In this document: one piece after another, positions 41,170-50,289 of the stretch
Position numbering within the stretch: the first letter of the stretch is position 1
Layout: the number at the start of each line of letters is the position of its first letter
Program-made: the position numbers and the translations under genes
The notes under the pieces: generated by a model
Seen by the model: only the letters and a program-made list of their open reading frames with translations
What the model was told of the DNA's origin: nothing
Database searches by the model: none
Assembly: GCF_000355695.1 (NCBI RefSeq)
Contig: NC_020891.1
Span: forward strand, 806,001-870,000
From: Clavibacter nebraskensis NCPPB 2581
Lineage (GTDB): Bacteria; Actinomycetota; Actinomycetes; Actinomycetales; Microbacteriaceae
DNA length: 64,000 nt
Reading direction: 5' to 3'

Positions 41170-42357
41170 ATGTCCAGTCTCAGCAGTGTGGCGGGTTTCC
41201 TCGTCAGTCGCCTCAGGCAGATCGGCATCTTCATCGCGCTGATCGCGATCGTGGTGCTGTTCCAGATCCTCACCGACGGGACGCTCCTCGAGCCCCGCAA
41301 CGTCACGAGCATCGTCGTCCAGAACGCCTACATCCTGATCCTCGCGATCGGCATGGTGATGATCATCATCGCCGGCCACATCGACCTGTCGGTCGGTTCC
41401 GTGGTGGCCCTCATCGGCGCTGTCTCGGGCGTGTTCGCGGTCAACTGGGGCTGGCCCTGGTACGTCTCGATCATCGCGAGCCTCGTGATCGGCGGCCTCA
41501 TCGGCGCCTGGCAGGGCTTCTGGGTGGCGTACGTCGGCATCCCCGCGTTCATCGTGACCCTCGCCGGCATGCTCACCTTCCGCGGTCTCGCGCAGATTGT
41601 CCTGGAGAACCGCCCCATCACGCCGTTCCCGGACGAGTACGTCTCGGTCGGCGCGGGCTTCCTGCCCGACCCCTCGGGCGGCACGTCCTACCTCGAGTGG
41701 GTCACCGTCACGCTGGGCGTACTGGCCGCGATCTTCCTGGTCGCGCAGCAGCTCCGCGAGCGTCGCGCCCGCGTCAAGCTCAACCTCGAGGACGAGCCCT
41801 TCTCCTGGTTCATCACGAAGCTCGCGACCATCGCGATCCTCGTGCTCGGCATCACGTACCTGCTCGCCAGCTACCAGGGCACGCCGATCGTGCTGGTCAT
41901 CCTCGCGGTCCTCGTGCTCGTGTACACGGCGGTCATGGGGCGCAGCATCTTCGGTCGCCACATCTACGCCCGAGGTGGCAACCTCAACGCGGCGCAGCTG
42001 TCCGGCATCAACACGAAGCGCGTCGACTTCCTGCTCTTCGTGAACATGGGCTTCCTGGCCGCGCTCGCGGGCATCGCCTTCACCGCCCGCAGCAACTCGG
42101 CGCTCCCCGGCGCCGGCAACGGCTTCGAGCTCGACGCGATCGCCGCGGTGTTCATCGGCGGCGCGGCCGTCACCGGCGGCATCGGCACCGTGACGGGCGC
42201 CATGATCGGTGGTCTGATCATGGGCGTGCTGAACAACGGCATGTCGCTGCTCGGCCTCGGCACGGAGTACCAGCAGCTCATCAAGGGCCTCGTGCTCCTG
42301 CTGGCCGTCGCGTTCGACGTGTTCAACAAGAGCCGCGGATCCAAGTCCGCGACCTGA
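41170..42357 (+). CDS. gguB: Sugar ABC transporter permease (GguB/XylH type)
   Basis: A 395-residue CUT2 permease with about ten helices. GHIDLSVGSVVALIGAVSG is the typical conserved loop, and ARGGNLNAAQLSGINTKRV, AVFIGGAAVTGGIGTVTG follow. Starts five bases after the ATPase stop. Forms the channel with the ATPase and the lipoprotein. A good terminator follows. Confidence 0.92.
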   Translation: MSSLSSVAGFLVSRLRQIGIFIALIAIVVLFQILTDGTLLEPRNVTSIVVQNAYILILAIGMVMIIIAGHIDLSVGSVVALIGAVSGVFAVNWGWPWYVSIIASLVIGGLIGAWQGFWVAYVGIPAFIVTLAGMLTFRGLAQIVLENRPITPFPDEYVSVGAGFLPDPSGGTSYLEWVTVTLGVLAAIFLVAQQLRERRARVKLNLEDEPFSWFITKLATIAILVLGITYLLASYQGTPIVLVILAVLVLVYTAVMGRSIFGRHIYARGGNLNAAQLSGINTKRVDFLLFVNMGFLAALAGIAFTARSNSALPGAGNGFELDAIAAVFIGGAAVTGGIGTVTGAMIGGLIMGVLNNGMSLLGLGTEYQQLIKGLVLLLAVAFDVFNKSRGSKSAT

Positions 42358-42382
42358 TCCACCCGCGCTCCGGCGCACGCAG

Positions 42383-42416
42383 AAGGGCCCGGCATCCGAG
42401 TGGATGCCGGGCCTTT
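42383..42416 (+). terminator. Terminator after the sugar importer
   Basis: 12-bp stem ggcccggcatcc/ggatgccgggcc with a GAGT loop, flanked by AAG and TTT that extend it. The best-formed intrinsic terminator in the window. Confidence 0.85.
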
Positions 42417-42513
42417 CTCGTGCGCCACGCCACAAATCCGCATGGCCTACTTCGAGAGCGCAAGGAGCGAGACCCGTGTGTGGAGAACTTTCGAGCGGAA
42501 AGGTTCGCGTCTC

Positions 42514-42519
42514 TAAGAT
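42514..42519 (+). promoter_or_regulatory. -10 box TAAGAT of a leaderless start
   Basis: TAAGAT followed by six bases and the ATG of the secreted protein. TTCGAG at 42490 is a weak -35 candidate. Confidence 0.55.
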
Positions 42520-42525
42520 CCGGTC

Positions 42526-43155
42526 ATGAGAAAATGTAGGGGCAACGCTTCCTCACGACGCCTCTCGTTCGGCAACGATGTCGAAACACCTTTCCGGCGA
42601 CCGCTCGCCAGATTCGGGCCGATCGTCGTCACGGTGATTGCCGCATCCCTCCTCTACGCAGCTCCAGCGCACGCCTCTGAACATGCTGCGGCAGGAGGAG
42701 CGTCGCAGTCGATGGAGGCTCTCGTCACTTCTGTAAAGCCAGAGTCGGTCAGCGAATTGGTTCACGAGTTGGATGCGTCACGCCTGCCCGCATCATTCAC
42801 CGTGGAGTCCGGTGTCGCCGTTCGGGAGTACCGGGTAGGAAGCGGTGTGACCGTAATCGTTCCGGAGGTCCTCGGGGACAGCCAGCACGGACCCCTATCG
42901 TCGTCGTTGATCGCTGCCGGGTACGACAAGAGGAGGGGCGTTTACATCTCGTTCAACAAGACCGATCAAACTGCTTTGGCTTCTGGAGCGGGCGCGGCAC
43001 TCGGTGCTGCCATCTGTTTCGCGGGCCCCGTGGCGTGCGGTATCGCGGCGACTGTCATAGCGGTCGCCTTGGTCTACATCAACGATCGGGGCCTCTGCGC
43101 GGGCAATAGGGAACTCCGCATCGACACCGCGACCCTGCGAGGCCGTTGTGTCTGA
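42526..43155 (+). CDS. Secreted cysteine-containing protein, unknown function
   Basis: A 209-residue protein with a long basic N-terminus, a hydrophobic signal segment and a likely cleavage after APAHA (about residue 50). The middle is soluble. The C-terminal 60 residues form a Gly/Ala-rich hydrophobic stretch with paired cysteines (GAAICFAGPVACGIAA), then YINDRGLCAGN and a terminal GRCV. Small actinobacterial secreted proteins with this C-terminal layout exist, but no function is known to me. Base composition and codon use are much less GC-rich than the neighbours. Leaderless. Confidence 0.75.
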   Translation: MRKCRGNASSRRLSFGNDVETPFRRPLARFGPIVVTVIAASLLYAAPAHASEHAAAGGASQSMEALVTSVKPESVSELVHELDASRLPASFTVESGVAVREYRVGSGVTVIVPEVLGDSQHGPLSSSLIAAGYDKRRGVYISFNKTDQTALASGAGAALGAAICFAGPVACGIAATVIAVALVYINDRGLCAGNRELRIDTATLRGRCV

Positions 43156-43239
43156 CGCGGCTCGCGAATTTCTTGCTGATGCGGGAAGATCCATCCGACC
43201 GGGTGATGGGGTCAATAGATATGCGTGGGGGTGTGCCGC

Positions 43240-43413
43240 ATGAGAACACGCTTGGTGTTGTGGGCCATCGGAATCGCTGCGGTATCGATCGCGGGTTGGG
43301 TGCTATCCGGTGAGGACGGCGGCCGATTTCTCGCCCTCGTGACCGTACCGCTCTTGGTTCTCTTCATGCTCTTCGCTGTGTCACTCTCCAGGCGCCGACG
43401 GCCGCCTGAGTGA
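43240..43413 (+). CDS. 57-residue two-helix membrane protein
   Basis: A small protein with two hydrophobic helices (LVLWAIGIAAVSIAGWVL and FLALVTVPLLVLFMLFAVSL) and a basic C-terminal end (SRRRRPPE). An in-frame GTG five codons earlier is an alternative start. It shares the lower GC of the secreted protein 85 bases upstream, so both probably arrived together. An immunity or anchoring role is possible but only inferred. Confidence 0.6.
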   Translation: MRTRLVLWAIGIAAVSIAGWVLSGEDGGRFLALVTVPLLVLFMLFAVSLSRRRRPPE

Positions 43414-43491
43414 GAGCAGGCATCAGGGTCTCTCGCACACGCGAAATAGGACGAGTCGGGGCGGTCGCCACGAGCCATCAAGTGGAGACGA

Positions 43492-43526
43492 CGAGAGCCG
43501 CGCCCGTGATCCGGGAGCGGCTCTCG
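43492..43526 (-). terminator. Terminator after xylA
   Basis: 10-bp stem cgagagccgc/gcggctctcg, 20 bases beyond the xylA stop on the minus strand. Confidence 0.65.
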
Positions 43527-43546
43527 CGTCCTGCGGGGTGCGGGCT

Positions 43547-44740
43547 CTAGGAGCGCGCGCCCATCAGGTGCTCGAGCGCCAGCTGGTTGAGGCGGACGAA
43601 GCCGAAGCCCTTGGCGTCGAAGTACTCGTCGGCGGCGAAGTCCTCGTAGGAGGAGCGGTCGGCCAGGATGTCGTCGTAGGACTCGCCCTCGTCGAGGGTC
43701 GGCGTGTAGATGTCCTGGACCTTGGCGGCGGCGAGCGCCTCCTGCACCTCGGGGTCGGCGCGGAACGCCTGCGCGCGCTCCTTGAGGAGCAGGTACATGC
43801 GCATGTTTGCGGCCGCGGAGTCCCACACGCCCGTGATGTCCTCGGTGCGGCTGGGCTTGTAGTCGAAGTGACGGGGGCCGTCGTACGAGCGGCCGCCGCC
43901 CACGCCGCCGTTCTCCAGCAGGTCGACGAGCGAGAACGCGTTCTGCAGGTCGCCGTGGCCGAAGACGAGGTCCTGGTCGTACTTGATGCCGCGCTGGCCG
44001 TTGAGGTCGATGTGGAAGAGCTTGCCCTGGTACAGCGCCTGCATGATGCCGGCGGTGAAGTTGAGGCCCGCCATCTGCTCGTGGCCGACCTCGGGGTTCA
44101 CGCCGACGAGCTCAGGCCGCTCGAGGGTCTCGATGAAGGCGAGCGCGTGGCCGAGGGTCGGCAGCAGGATGTCGCCGCGGGGCTCGTTGGGCTTCGGCTC
44201 GATCGCGAAGCGGATGTCGTAGCCCTTGTCGGTGACGTAGTCGCCGAGGAGGTTGACGGCCTCGCGGTAGCGCTCGAGCGCGCCGCGGACGTCCTTGGCG
44301 GAGTCGTACTCGGCGCCCTCGCGGCCGCCCCACATCACGAACGTCTGCGCGCCGAGCTCGGCGGCGAGGTCGATGTTGCGCAGCACCTTGTGGATCGCGA
44401 ACCGGCGGACGGCGCGGTCGTTGCTGGTGAAGCCGCCGTCCTTGAAGACGGGAGCCGAGAAGAGGTTGGTGGTGACCATCGGCACGACGATGCCGGTGTC
44501 GCTGAGCGCGCCCTTGAGGCGGTCGATCTGCGTCTGGCGCTCGGCGTCGGTGGATCCGAACGCGAAGAGGTCGTCGTCGTGGAAGGTGAGGCCGTAGGCG
44601 CCCAGCTCCGAGATGCGCTCGACGCCCTCGACCACGTCGAGGTCGGAGCGGGTGGGGCCGCCGAAGGGATCGGCCCCCGTGTATCCGATGGTCCAGAGTC
44701 CGAACGAGAACTTGTCCTCGCGGGTGGGGGTGAGCGCCAT
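43547..44740 (-). CDS. xylA: Xylose isomerase
   Basis: Converts D-xylose to D-xylulose (also glucose to fructose). The 397-residue actinobacterial class I type shows [10 protein letters not shown] (catalytic His), [21 protein letters not shown] and [16 protein letters not shown], the metal-binding clusters. AGGAGA precedes the ATG. xylB and a ROK-type XylR are not in the window. Divergent from the beta-glucosidase gene. Confidence 0.96.
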   Translation of the reverse strand: MALTPTREDKFSFGLWTIGYTGADPFGGPTRSDLDVVEGVERISELGAYGLTFHDDDLFAFGSTDAERQTQIDRLKGALSDTGIVVPMVTTNLFSAPVFKDGGFTSNDRAVRRFAIHKVLRNIDLAAELGAQTFVMWGGREGAEYDSAKDVRGALERYREAVNLLGDYVTDKGYDIRFAIEPKPNEPRGDILLPTLGHALAFIETLERPELVGVNPEVGHEQMAGLNFTAGIMQALYQGKLFHIDLNGQRGIKYDQDLVFGHGDLQNAFSLVDLLENGGVGGGRSYDGPRHFDYKPSRTEDITGVWDSAAANMRMYLLLKERAQAFRADPEVQEALAAAKVQDIYTPTLDEGESYDDILADRSSYEDFAADEYFDAKGFGFVRLNQLALEHLMGARS

Positions 44741-44770
44741 GGTGTCTCCTGTCAGCGTCGTCGGTGATTT

Positions 44771-44785
44771 GTTGCTGACTACAAC
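44771..44785. promoter_or_regulatory. Possible operator GTTG-N7-CAAC before xylA
   Basis: A short inverted repeat in an AT-richer patch 31-45 bases upstream of xylA. Its arms are only four bases. It could be a site for a xylose regulator. Confidence 0.3.
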
Positions 44786-44946
44786 CTAACCGGAGCGGGC
44801 CTGCTGCACAACGTCGACACGGCGCCGGGGCGGGTCGGCTGGACTCACCGCGGGGGCCCGGGCAGGATGGCAGGAGGTCGTCGTCGACCGCGCGCACGCG
44901 CATCCGCCGGCCCGCCATCGCCCCGACGGAGAGGTCCTCGAACGCC

Positions 44947-46452
44947 ATGACCGACGCATCGCCCGCCGCAGCCGGGACGCCCCGAGAGCCCGCCGACGAT
45001 CGGGGTGAGGGGCTCGCGTTCCCGCCCGGGTTCCTGTTCGGATCCGCCACCGCCGCTTACCAGATCGAGGGCGCGGTCGACGAGGGCGGGCGCGGCCCCT
45101 CCATCTGGGACACCTTCAGCCGTACGCCCGGCAAGGTCCTCGGCGGCGACACGGGCGACGTCGCCGACGACCACTACCACCGGCTCGAGTCCGACCTCGA
45201 CCTGATGCAGGCGCTCGGCCTCGAGGCGTACCGCTTCTCGATCGCGTGGCCGCGCATCCAGCCGACCGGGCGAGGACCCGCGAACGCGGAGGGGCTCGCC
45301 TTCTACGGGCGGCTGGTCGACGGGCTCGTCGCGCGAGGGATCACGCCCATCGCGACGCTCTACCACTGGGACCTCCCGCAGGCGCTCGAGGACGAGGGCG
45401 GCTGGACGAACCGGGAGACGGCATACGCGTTCGCCGACTACGCCCGGATCATGGGCGAGGCGCTCGGCGACCGCGTCGGCACCTGGACCACGCTCAACGA
45501 GCCGTGGTGCTCGGCGTACCTCGGCTACGCGGCCGGCGTGCACGCGCCCGGCCGCACGGACGCGGAGGACTCGTTCCGCGCCGTGCACCACCTGAACCTC
45601 GCTCACGGCCTCGCGGTCGCCGCGCTCCGGGAGGTCGTGCCGGCGGACGCGCGGTTCTCCATCACGCTCAACCTGCACGTGATCCGCGGCGAGGGCGACA
45701 CGGGTCCGGAGGCCGTGCGGCGCGTCGACGGCGTGGGCAACCGCGTCTTCCTCGACCCGCTGCTGCACGGCGAGTACCCCGCGGACGTGCTCGCGGACAC
45801 CGCCTCGATCACCGACTGGTCGTTCGTGCTCCCCGGCGACGTCGAGCTCATCCGGCAGCCGCTGCACCTGCTCGGGGTCAACTACTACAACACCAGCCGG
45901 GTGCGGATGCGCGACGGCTCGTCGACGGGCGGCGGCACCTCCATCCACGGCGACGTCGCCGCGACGCCGTTCCCCGGCACCGACGACGTCGAGTTCCTGG
46001 AGCAGCCCGGCCCGTACACGGCGATGGGCTGGAACATCGAGCCCCAGGGCCTCGAGGACCTGCTCGTGTCGCTGCACGAGGGGTTCCCCGGGCTGCCGCT
46101 CATGGTGACGGAGAACGGCGCCGCGTTCGACGACGAGGTGACCGTGGGCGACGACGGCGCGCGCGCCGTGCACGACCCCGCGCGGATCGACTACCTCTCG
46201 CGGCACTTCGCCGCGGCCCACCGGGCGATCGAGCGCGGCGTCGACCTCCGCGGCTACCAGGTGTGGTCGCTCCTCGACAACTTCGAGTGGGCCTTCGGGT
46301 ACTCGCGGCGCTTCGGCATCGTGCACGTGGACTACGACACGCAGGAGCGGACGCCGAAGGACAGCGCGCTCTGGTACGCGCGGCTCATCGCCGACCGCGC
46401 CATCCCCGCGGCCGACGCCCGGCCCGAGCGCCACGTGCGCCCCGGGGCGTGA
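44947..46452 (+). CDS. bglA: Beta-glucosidase, glycoside hydrolase family 1
   Basis: Hydrolyses beta-glucosides such as cellobiose in the cytoplasm (no signal peptide). The 501-residue TIM-barrel enzyme has [15 protein letters not shown], acid/base Glu in [14 protein letters not shown], nucleophile Glu in [12 protein letters not shown] and the aglycone-region [19 protein letters not shown] short unconserved N-terminal lead of about 25 residues precedes the fold. It overlaps the acetyltransferase gene by GTGA. Confidence 0.94.
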   Translation: MTDASPAAAGTPREPADDRGEGLAFPPGFLFGSATAAYQIEGAVDEGGRGPSIWDTFSRTPGKVLGGDTGDVADDHYHRLESDLDLMQALGLEAYRFSIAWPRIQPTGRGPANAEGLAFYGRLVDGLVARGITPIATLYHWDLPQALEDEGGWTNRETAYAFADYARIMGEALGDRVGTWTTLNEPWCSAYLGYAAGVHAPGRTDAEDSFRAVHHLNLAHGLAVAALREVVPADARFSITLNLHVIRGEGDTGPEAVRRVDGVGNRVFLDPLLHGEYPADVLADTASITDWSFVLPGDVELIRQPLHLLGVNYYNTSRVRMRDGSSTGGGTSIHGDVAATPFPGTDDVEFLEQPGPYTAMGWNIEPQGLEDLLVSLHEGFPGLPLMVTENGAAFDDEVTVGDDGARAVHDPARIDYLSRHFAAAHRAIERGVDLRGYQVWSLLDNFEWAFGYSRRFGIVHVDYDTQERTPKDSALWYARLIADRAIPAADARPERHVRPGA

Positions 46453-47015
46453 GCGGGCCCCTGCCCGGCACCGACGAGCGCGCGCTGCTCGCCGACGGCG
46501 TCGTGATGCGGCCTGCGCGGATCACCGACGCCGCCGCGCTCGCCGCCGCGTACCGCGCCAACCGGGAGCACCTCCGGCCGTTCGAGCCCGCGCGCACGGA
46601 CGCCTTCTTCACGGCGGCGGGGCAGCGGGCGCAGCTCGCGGGACGCATCGCCGAGCGGGCGGCCGGATCCGGCCTGCCGTACCTCATCGTCGAGGGCGAC
46701 CGGATCATCGGCCGCTGCGACCTGTTCGCGGTGAAGCGCGGCGCGGCCCAGAGCGCGAGCCTCGGCTACTGGATCGACCGGGAGCGGCAGGGCGCCGGCC
46801 TCGCGACCGCCGCCGCGCGCGAGGCCGTCCGCGTCGCGCGCGCCGCCGGGCTGCACCGGCTGGAGGCGTCGACTCTCGTGGGGAACGGCGGATCCGAGGA
46901 GGTGCTCACGCGAACCGGGTTCGACCGCATCGGGATCGCGCCGGCGTACCTGCGGATCGACGGCGCATGGAGCGACCACACGCTCTGGCAGCGCGTGGTC
47001 GACGGCGCGCGCTGA
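46449..47015 (+). CDS. GNAT-family N-acetyltransferase (RimJ-like)
   Basis: A 188-residue acetyl-CoA-dependent transferase. [23 protein letters not shown] is the typical N-terminus and [23 protein letters not shown] holds the acetyl-CoA loop, followed by [22 protein letters not shown]. The pattern is that of RimJ/RimL-type enzymes. GTG start overlapping the beta-glucosidase stop; the substrate is unknown. Confidence 0.87.
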   Translation: MSGPLPGTDERALLADGVVMRPARITDAAALAAAYRANREHLRPFEPARTDAFFTAAGQRAQLAGRIAERAAGSGLPYLIVEGDRIIGRCDLFAVKRGAAQSASLGYWIDRERQGAGLATAAAREAVRVARAAGLHRLEASTLVGNGGSEEVLTRTGFDRIGIAPAYLRIDGAWSDHTLWQRVVDGAR

Positions 47016-47043
47016 CCCGGATCGCGTGCCTGGGCGGCGGGGC

Positions 47044-47481
47044 TCAGGCGTCGAGCAGCAGCTCGGTCATGCTCCGCAGGCGCGCCTGGGCACTGGAGTC
47101 GGCGCCGCTGCGGTGGACGACGTCGTCGTGCACCTTCTCGGCGACCCGCAGGAGGTCGGGCAGGATGCCGCGTCCGCGCTCCGTGAGGGCGATGAGGAGG
47201 CGCCGCTCGTCGGCCTGGTCGCGCTGGCGCGTGATGTAGCCGAGGAGCTCGAGGCGCTTGAACAGCGGGGACAGCGTGCCCGGCGTCAGCTGCACGGCAT
47301 CGCTCAGATCGCCCGCGCGACGGGGGTCCTGCTCCTGGAGGGCGAGCATCACGAGGTACTGCGGGTGCGTGAGGTGGTAGGGCTTGAGCAACGGCCGGTA
47401 GAGCGAGATCACCGCTCGGGACGCGGCGGCGAGCAGCAGTCCCATGTCGCGGTCGAGCAGAGCTCCTGCGTGGTCCGTCAT
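47044..47481 (-). CDS. MarR/OhrR-like transcriptional regulator without the sensor cysteine
   Basis: A 145-residue protein closely patterned on OhrR: LYRPLLKPYHLTHPQYLVMLALQEQ, LTPGTLSPLFKRLELLGYITRQRDQADERR. OhrR proteins carry a peroxide-reactive Cys near the N-terminus (xxCFALYAASR); here the aligned segment reads DMGLLLAAASR, with Gly at the Cys position and no Cys anywhere. It therefore cannot sense peroxides the usual way. GGAGGAC precedes the ATG. No ohr gene is adjacent. Confidence 0.85.
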   Translation of the reverse strand: MTDHAGALLDRDMGLLLAAASRAVISLYRPLLKPYHLTHPQYLVMLALQEQDPRRAGDLSDAVQLTPGTLSPLFKRLELLGYITRQRDQADERRLLIALTERGRGILPDLLRVAEKVHDDVVHRSGADSSAQARLRSMTELLLDA

Positions 47482-47604
47482 GTGTCCTCCTGGCCGTCTG
47501 CGAGACGCGTCCCCCGACGGCCTGATCCCTTCGGACGCTACTCCCGAGATCGAGCAGCGGCGCGACCGGGGGCCCACGCACAGCCCGCGAGGAGCCGCGC
47601 GTCA

Positions 47605-47940
47605 TCACTCCGTGGTCGAAGGCATCCACCCCTGCTCCATCTGGTGGCGGCGCACCTCCGCGACGGCGCGGTCCGCGTCGACCGGCACGGCCTCCCAGAG
47701 GATGCCGGAGCCGTCGAGCCAGCCCAGCGCGAGCATGGTGTCGGCCAGGTCCTCCACGAACATGGACACCGTCGTGCCGTGGGAGCGGATGAGGTCGCCG
47801 TGCAGGCTCCAGCCGAAGTAGGCGGACAGGTACCTGGCCTGCTCGGAGTGGCTGCGCTGCAGGTGGCGGTTCTGCCGCTCGGTGGATCCGCCCGAGGCCT
47901 GCACCTCGTCCTGCAGCTCGTCGCCGTGCTCGTCCGACAT
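47605..47940 (-). CDS. Hypothetical protein (111 residues)
   Basis: Not recognised. The N-terminal 35 residues are polar and rich in Glu, Gln, His and Ser; the rest (YLSAYFGWSLHGDLI, VSMFVEDLADTMLALGWLDG) is amphipathic and probably folded, with no membrane segment or Cys. The C-terminus is acidic. GAGGA precedes the ATG. It is monocistronic between two minus-strand regulators. GC content is typical of the window. Confidence 0.65.
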   Translation of the reverse strand: MSDEHGDELQDEVQASGGSTERQNRHLQRSHSEQARYLSAYFGWSLHGDLIRSHGTTVSMFVEDLADTMLALGWLDGSGILWEAVPVDADRAVAEVRRHQMEQGWMPSTTE

Positions 47941-48065
47941 GCGTCCTCGTCCCTCGCGCGTCACGGGCCCACGGCGGACACCGGAGGCAGACCCCTTAGA
48001 CACTACGGAGTACGCCCGACAATCCGCCAGGAGCGGCGCTCCGACGGCGCGCGGGACGCGGGCGC

Positions 48066-49022
48066 TCAGGCCCGGCGGAGCTCCCAGTCGTCCACGCGCA
48101 GCCGGGTGAGCGCCTGGACGGCGGCGTGCACGGCCGGGGAGGCGGATCCGCCCGGCGCCGTGACGACGTGCACCACGCGCTCGCCGACGCCGGAGATGCG
48201 CCGCCGGACGACGCCGCGGGGGAGGGGCGCGGTCGCGAGGGCGAGCGACGGCAGGAGCGCGACCCCGAGCCCCGCCTGCACCATGCCCACGGCGGCGGCC
48301 GCGTTGTCGGTCTCGAAGGACGTCGCCGGCGCGAAGCCGCTGCGCGCGCACGCGCTCACGAGGTGGCGGCGGCACCGGACGCAGCCCGCGATCCACCGGT
48401 CGTCGGCGAGGTCGCGGAGCGCGAGCGCGCCGCGGTGCCGCAGCGCCCGCGCCTCCGGCAGCACGGCCCACAGCGTCTCCCGCCAGAGCGGCCGGACCTC
48501 GAGGCCGTCGAGGGCGCGCGCGTCGGGATCGTCCGGGTCGTCCGGGTAGGCGAAGGTCACGGCGACGTCGGCCTCGCGGGCGCGGATGGCCGCGACGGCC
48601 TCGGGCGGCTCGGCTTCGAGGTAGCCGAAGCGCAGGCCCGGATGCGCCTGCGCGAGGCCGCCGAGGAGCCGCGGCACGACCGTCGAGGACGCGGACGGGA
48701 ACGCCGCGACGCGGACGGTGCCCGCTCGGAGGCCCCGCAGGTCGTCGAGCTCGTCGGCCGCCCGGTCGATGGCGTGCACCACCGTCTCCGCGTGCCGGGC
48801 GAGGACACGGCCGGCCTCCGTGAGGACGACGCCCCGGCCGGCGCGCGCGGTGACGGGCACGCCGATGCGCGCCTCGAGGCGCCGGAGGGTCTGCGACAGT
48901 GCGGGCTGGCTGACGCCGAGGGACGCGGCGGCCGCGGTGATCGAGCCGCGGACGGCCAGGGCGTGCACCGCCGCGAGCGCGGCCGAGTCGAGGTCGCGGG
49001 CGGTCGGGGGAGCGTCGGTCAT
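48066..49022 (-). CDS. LysR-family transcriptional regulator
   Basis: A 318-residue LTTR. HTH: ALAVRGSITAAAASLGVSQPALSQTLRRLEARIG; effector domain from about residue 95 (VRVAAFPSASSTVVPRLLGG). A GCVRCRR pair of Cys lies in the effector domain. Divergent from the class V aminotransferase gene; a T-N11-A palindrome occupies the 81-base gap. It most likely controls that gene and itself. Confidence 0.9.
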   Translation of the reverse strand: MTDAPPTARDLDSAALAAVHALAVRGSITAAAASLGVSQPALSQTLRRLEARIGVPVTARAGRGVVLTEAGRVLARHAETVVHAIDRAADELDDLRGLRAGTVRVAAFPSASSTVVPRLLGGLAQAHPGLRFGYLEAEPPEAVAAIRAREADVAVTFAYPDDPDDPDARALDGLEVRPLWRETLWAVLPEARALRHRGALALRDLADDRWIAGCVRCRRHLVSACARSGFAPATSFETDNAAAAVGMVQAGLGVALLPSLALATAPLPRGVVRRRISGVGERVVHVVTAPGGSASPAVHAAVQALTRLRVDDWELRRA

Positions 49023-49030
49023 GCGCAGAG

Positions 49031-49047
49031 CATAAAGCGCGCTTATG
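49031..49047. promoter_or_regulatory. LysR T-N11-A binding site
   Basis: CATAAAGCGCGCTTATG, with arms CATAA/TTATG and exactly T-N11-A, the classical LTTR motif. It lies between the divergent LysR and aminotransferase genes. Confidence 0.75.
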
Positions 49048-49103
49048 GGACGCATGCCGGGCGGGGTCTTGCTCGATGGATCCGCGCTCGTCACGCTGGA
49101 CGC

Positions 49104-50159
49104 ATGACGACCGCGCCCCTGCCCGCCGACCTCCGCGACCTGTTCGAGGCCGGGCCCGGCTACCTCTCCGCGTGCACCATGGGCCTGCCCACGCGCGAGA
49201 CGGTCGAGCGCCTGCGGGCCGACCTGACGACCTGGTCGGCCGGGGGATCCACCGCGCACGGCTACGGCAGCGTCGTCGAGGGCGTGCGCGCGTCGTACGC
49301 GTCGCTCGTGGGCGTCAGCGTGGGATCCGTCGCCGTGGGCTCGCAGACCGCCTCCTTCGTGAGCGTGCTCGCCGCCGCCGTGCCCGCGGGCGCCGAGGTG
49401 CTGTGCGTGACGGGCGACTTCAGCTCGCTCACCTACCCGTTCGTCGTGGCGGAGGCGCGCGGCGTCGTCGTGCGGCACGTGCCGCTCGAGGAGCTCGCCG
49501 GCGAGATCGGCCCGCGCACGCACCTCGTCGCGTTCTCCCTCGTGCAGTCCGCCGACGGACGGGTCGCCGACGTGGCGGCGATCCGGGAGGCCGCGCGGAT
49601 CCACGACGCCTTAACGCTGTGCGACACCACGCAGGCGGCCGGCGCCATGCCGATCGACGCGAGCCTCTTCGACGCCACCGCCTGCCACGCCTACAAGTGG
49701 CTCTGCGCCCCGCGCGGCGCGGCGTTCCTCACGCTGTCCGACCGCTACCGCCGGACCCTCGTGCCCGTGCAGGCGAACTGGTACGCGGGCGCCGACGTGT
49801 GGGCGTCCTGCTACGGACCCGCGATGGCGCTCGCCGAGGACGCGCGCGCGTTCGACGTGTCGCCCGCGTTCGGCGCATGGGTGGGGGCGGCCCCGGCGAT
49901 CGCGCTCTTCGCGCGCCTCGACCTCGACGCCGTGCACCGCAGGAACGTCGAGCTCGGCGACCTCGTGAGCGCGGGCCTCGGCATCGAGCCGCGCGGGCAG
50001 GCGATCGTCACGTGGCCGGACGCGGACGGCGCCGACCTCGCGTCGCTCGGGGCGGCGGGGATCGTCGCCTCGGGGCGCGCGGGCCGGGCGCGCATCGCCT
50101 TCCATCTCTGGAACGACGAGGACGACGTGGAGCGGGTCGTGCGCGCGCTCCGGCGCTGA
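49104..50159 (+). CDS. Class V aminotransferase (PLP-dependent)
   Basis: A 351-residue fold-type I PLP enzyme. SACTMGLPTRETVERL at the N-terminus, LCDTTQAAGAMPID with the PLP-nitrogen Asp, and the Schiff-base Lys in ACHAYKWLCAPRGAAF. Similar proteins include isopenicillin N epimerase-like and selenocysteine lyase-like enzymes; no substrate can be read out. LysR control implies it is induced by a small molecule. Confidence 0.85.
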   Translation: MTTAPLPADLRDLFEAGPGYLSACTMGLPTRETVERLRADLTTWSAGGSTAHGYGSVVEGVRASYASLVGVSVGSVAVGSQTASFVSVLAAAVPAGAEVLCVTGDFSSLTYPFVVAEARGVVVRHVPLEELAGEIGPRTHLVAFSLVQSADGRVADVAAIREAARIHDALTLCDTTQAAGAMPIDASLFDATACHAYKWLCAPRGAAFLTLSDRYRRTLVPVQANWYAGADVWASCYGPAMALAEDARAFDVSPAFGAWVGAAPAIALFARLDLDAVHRRNVELGDLVSAGLGIEPRGQAIVTWPDADGADLASLGAAGIVASGRAGRARIAFHLWNDEDDVERVVRALRR

Positions 50160-50289
50160 GGGGCGGCCGCGCGGCGATTCCATAGGCTGGGAATAAGCCG
50201 GGCGCGCGCCCGTTGGACATCGAGGCGATGCACGCGCACGCCCTCCCTCCTCCGGCGCCCCGCGCCCCCTCATCGCGAAGGAACGCTCC

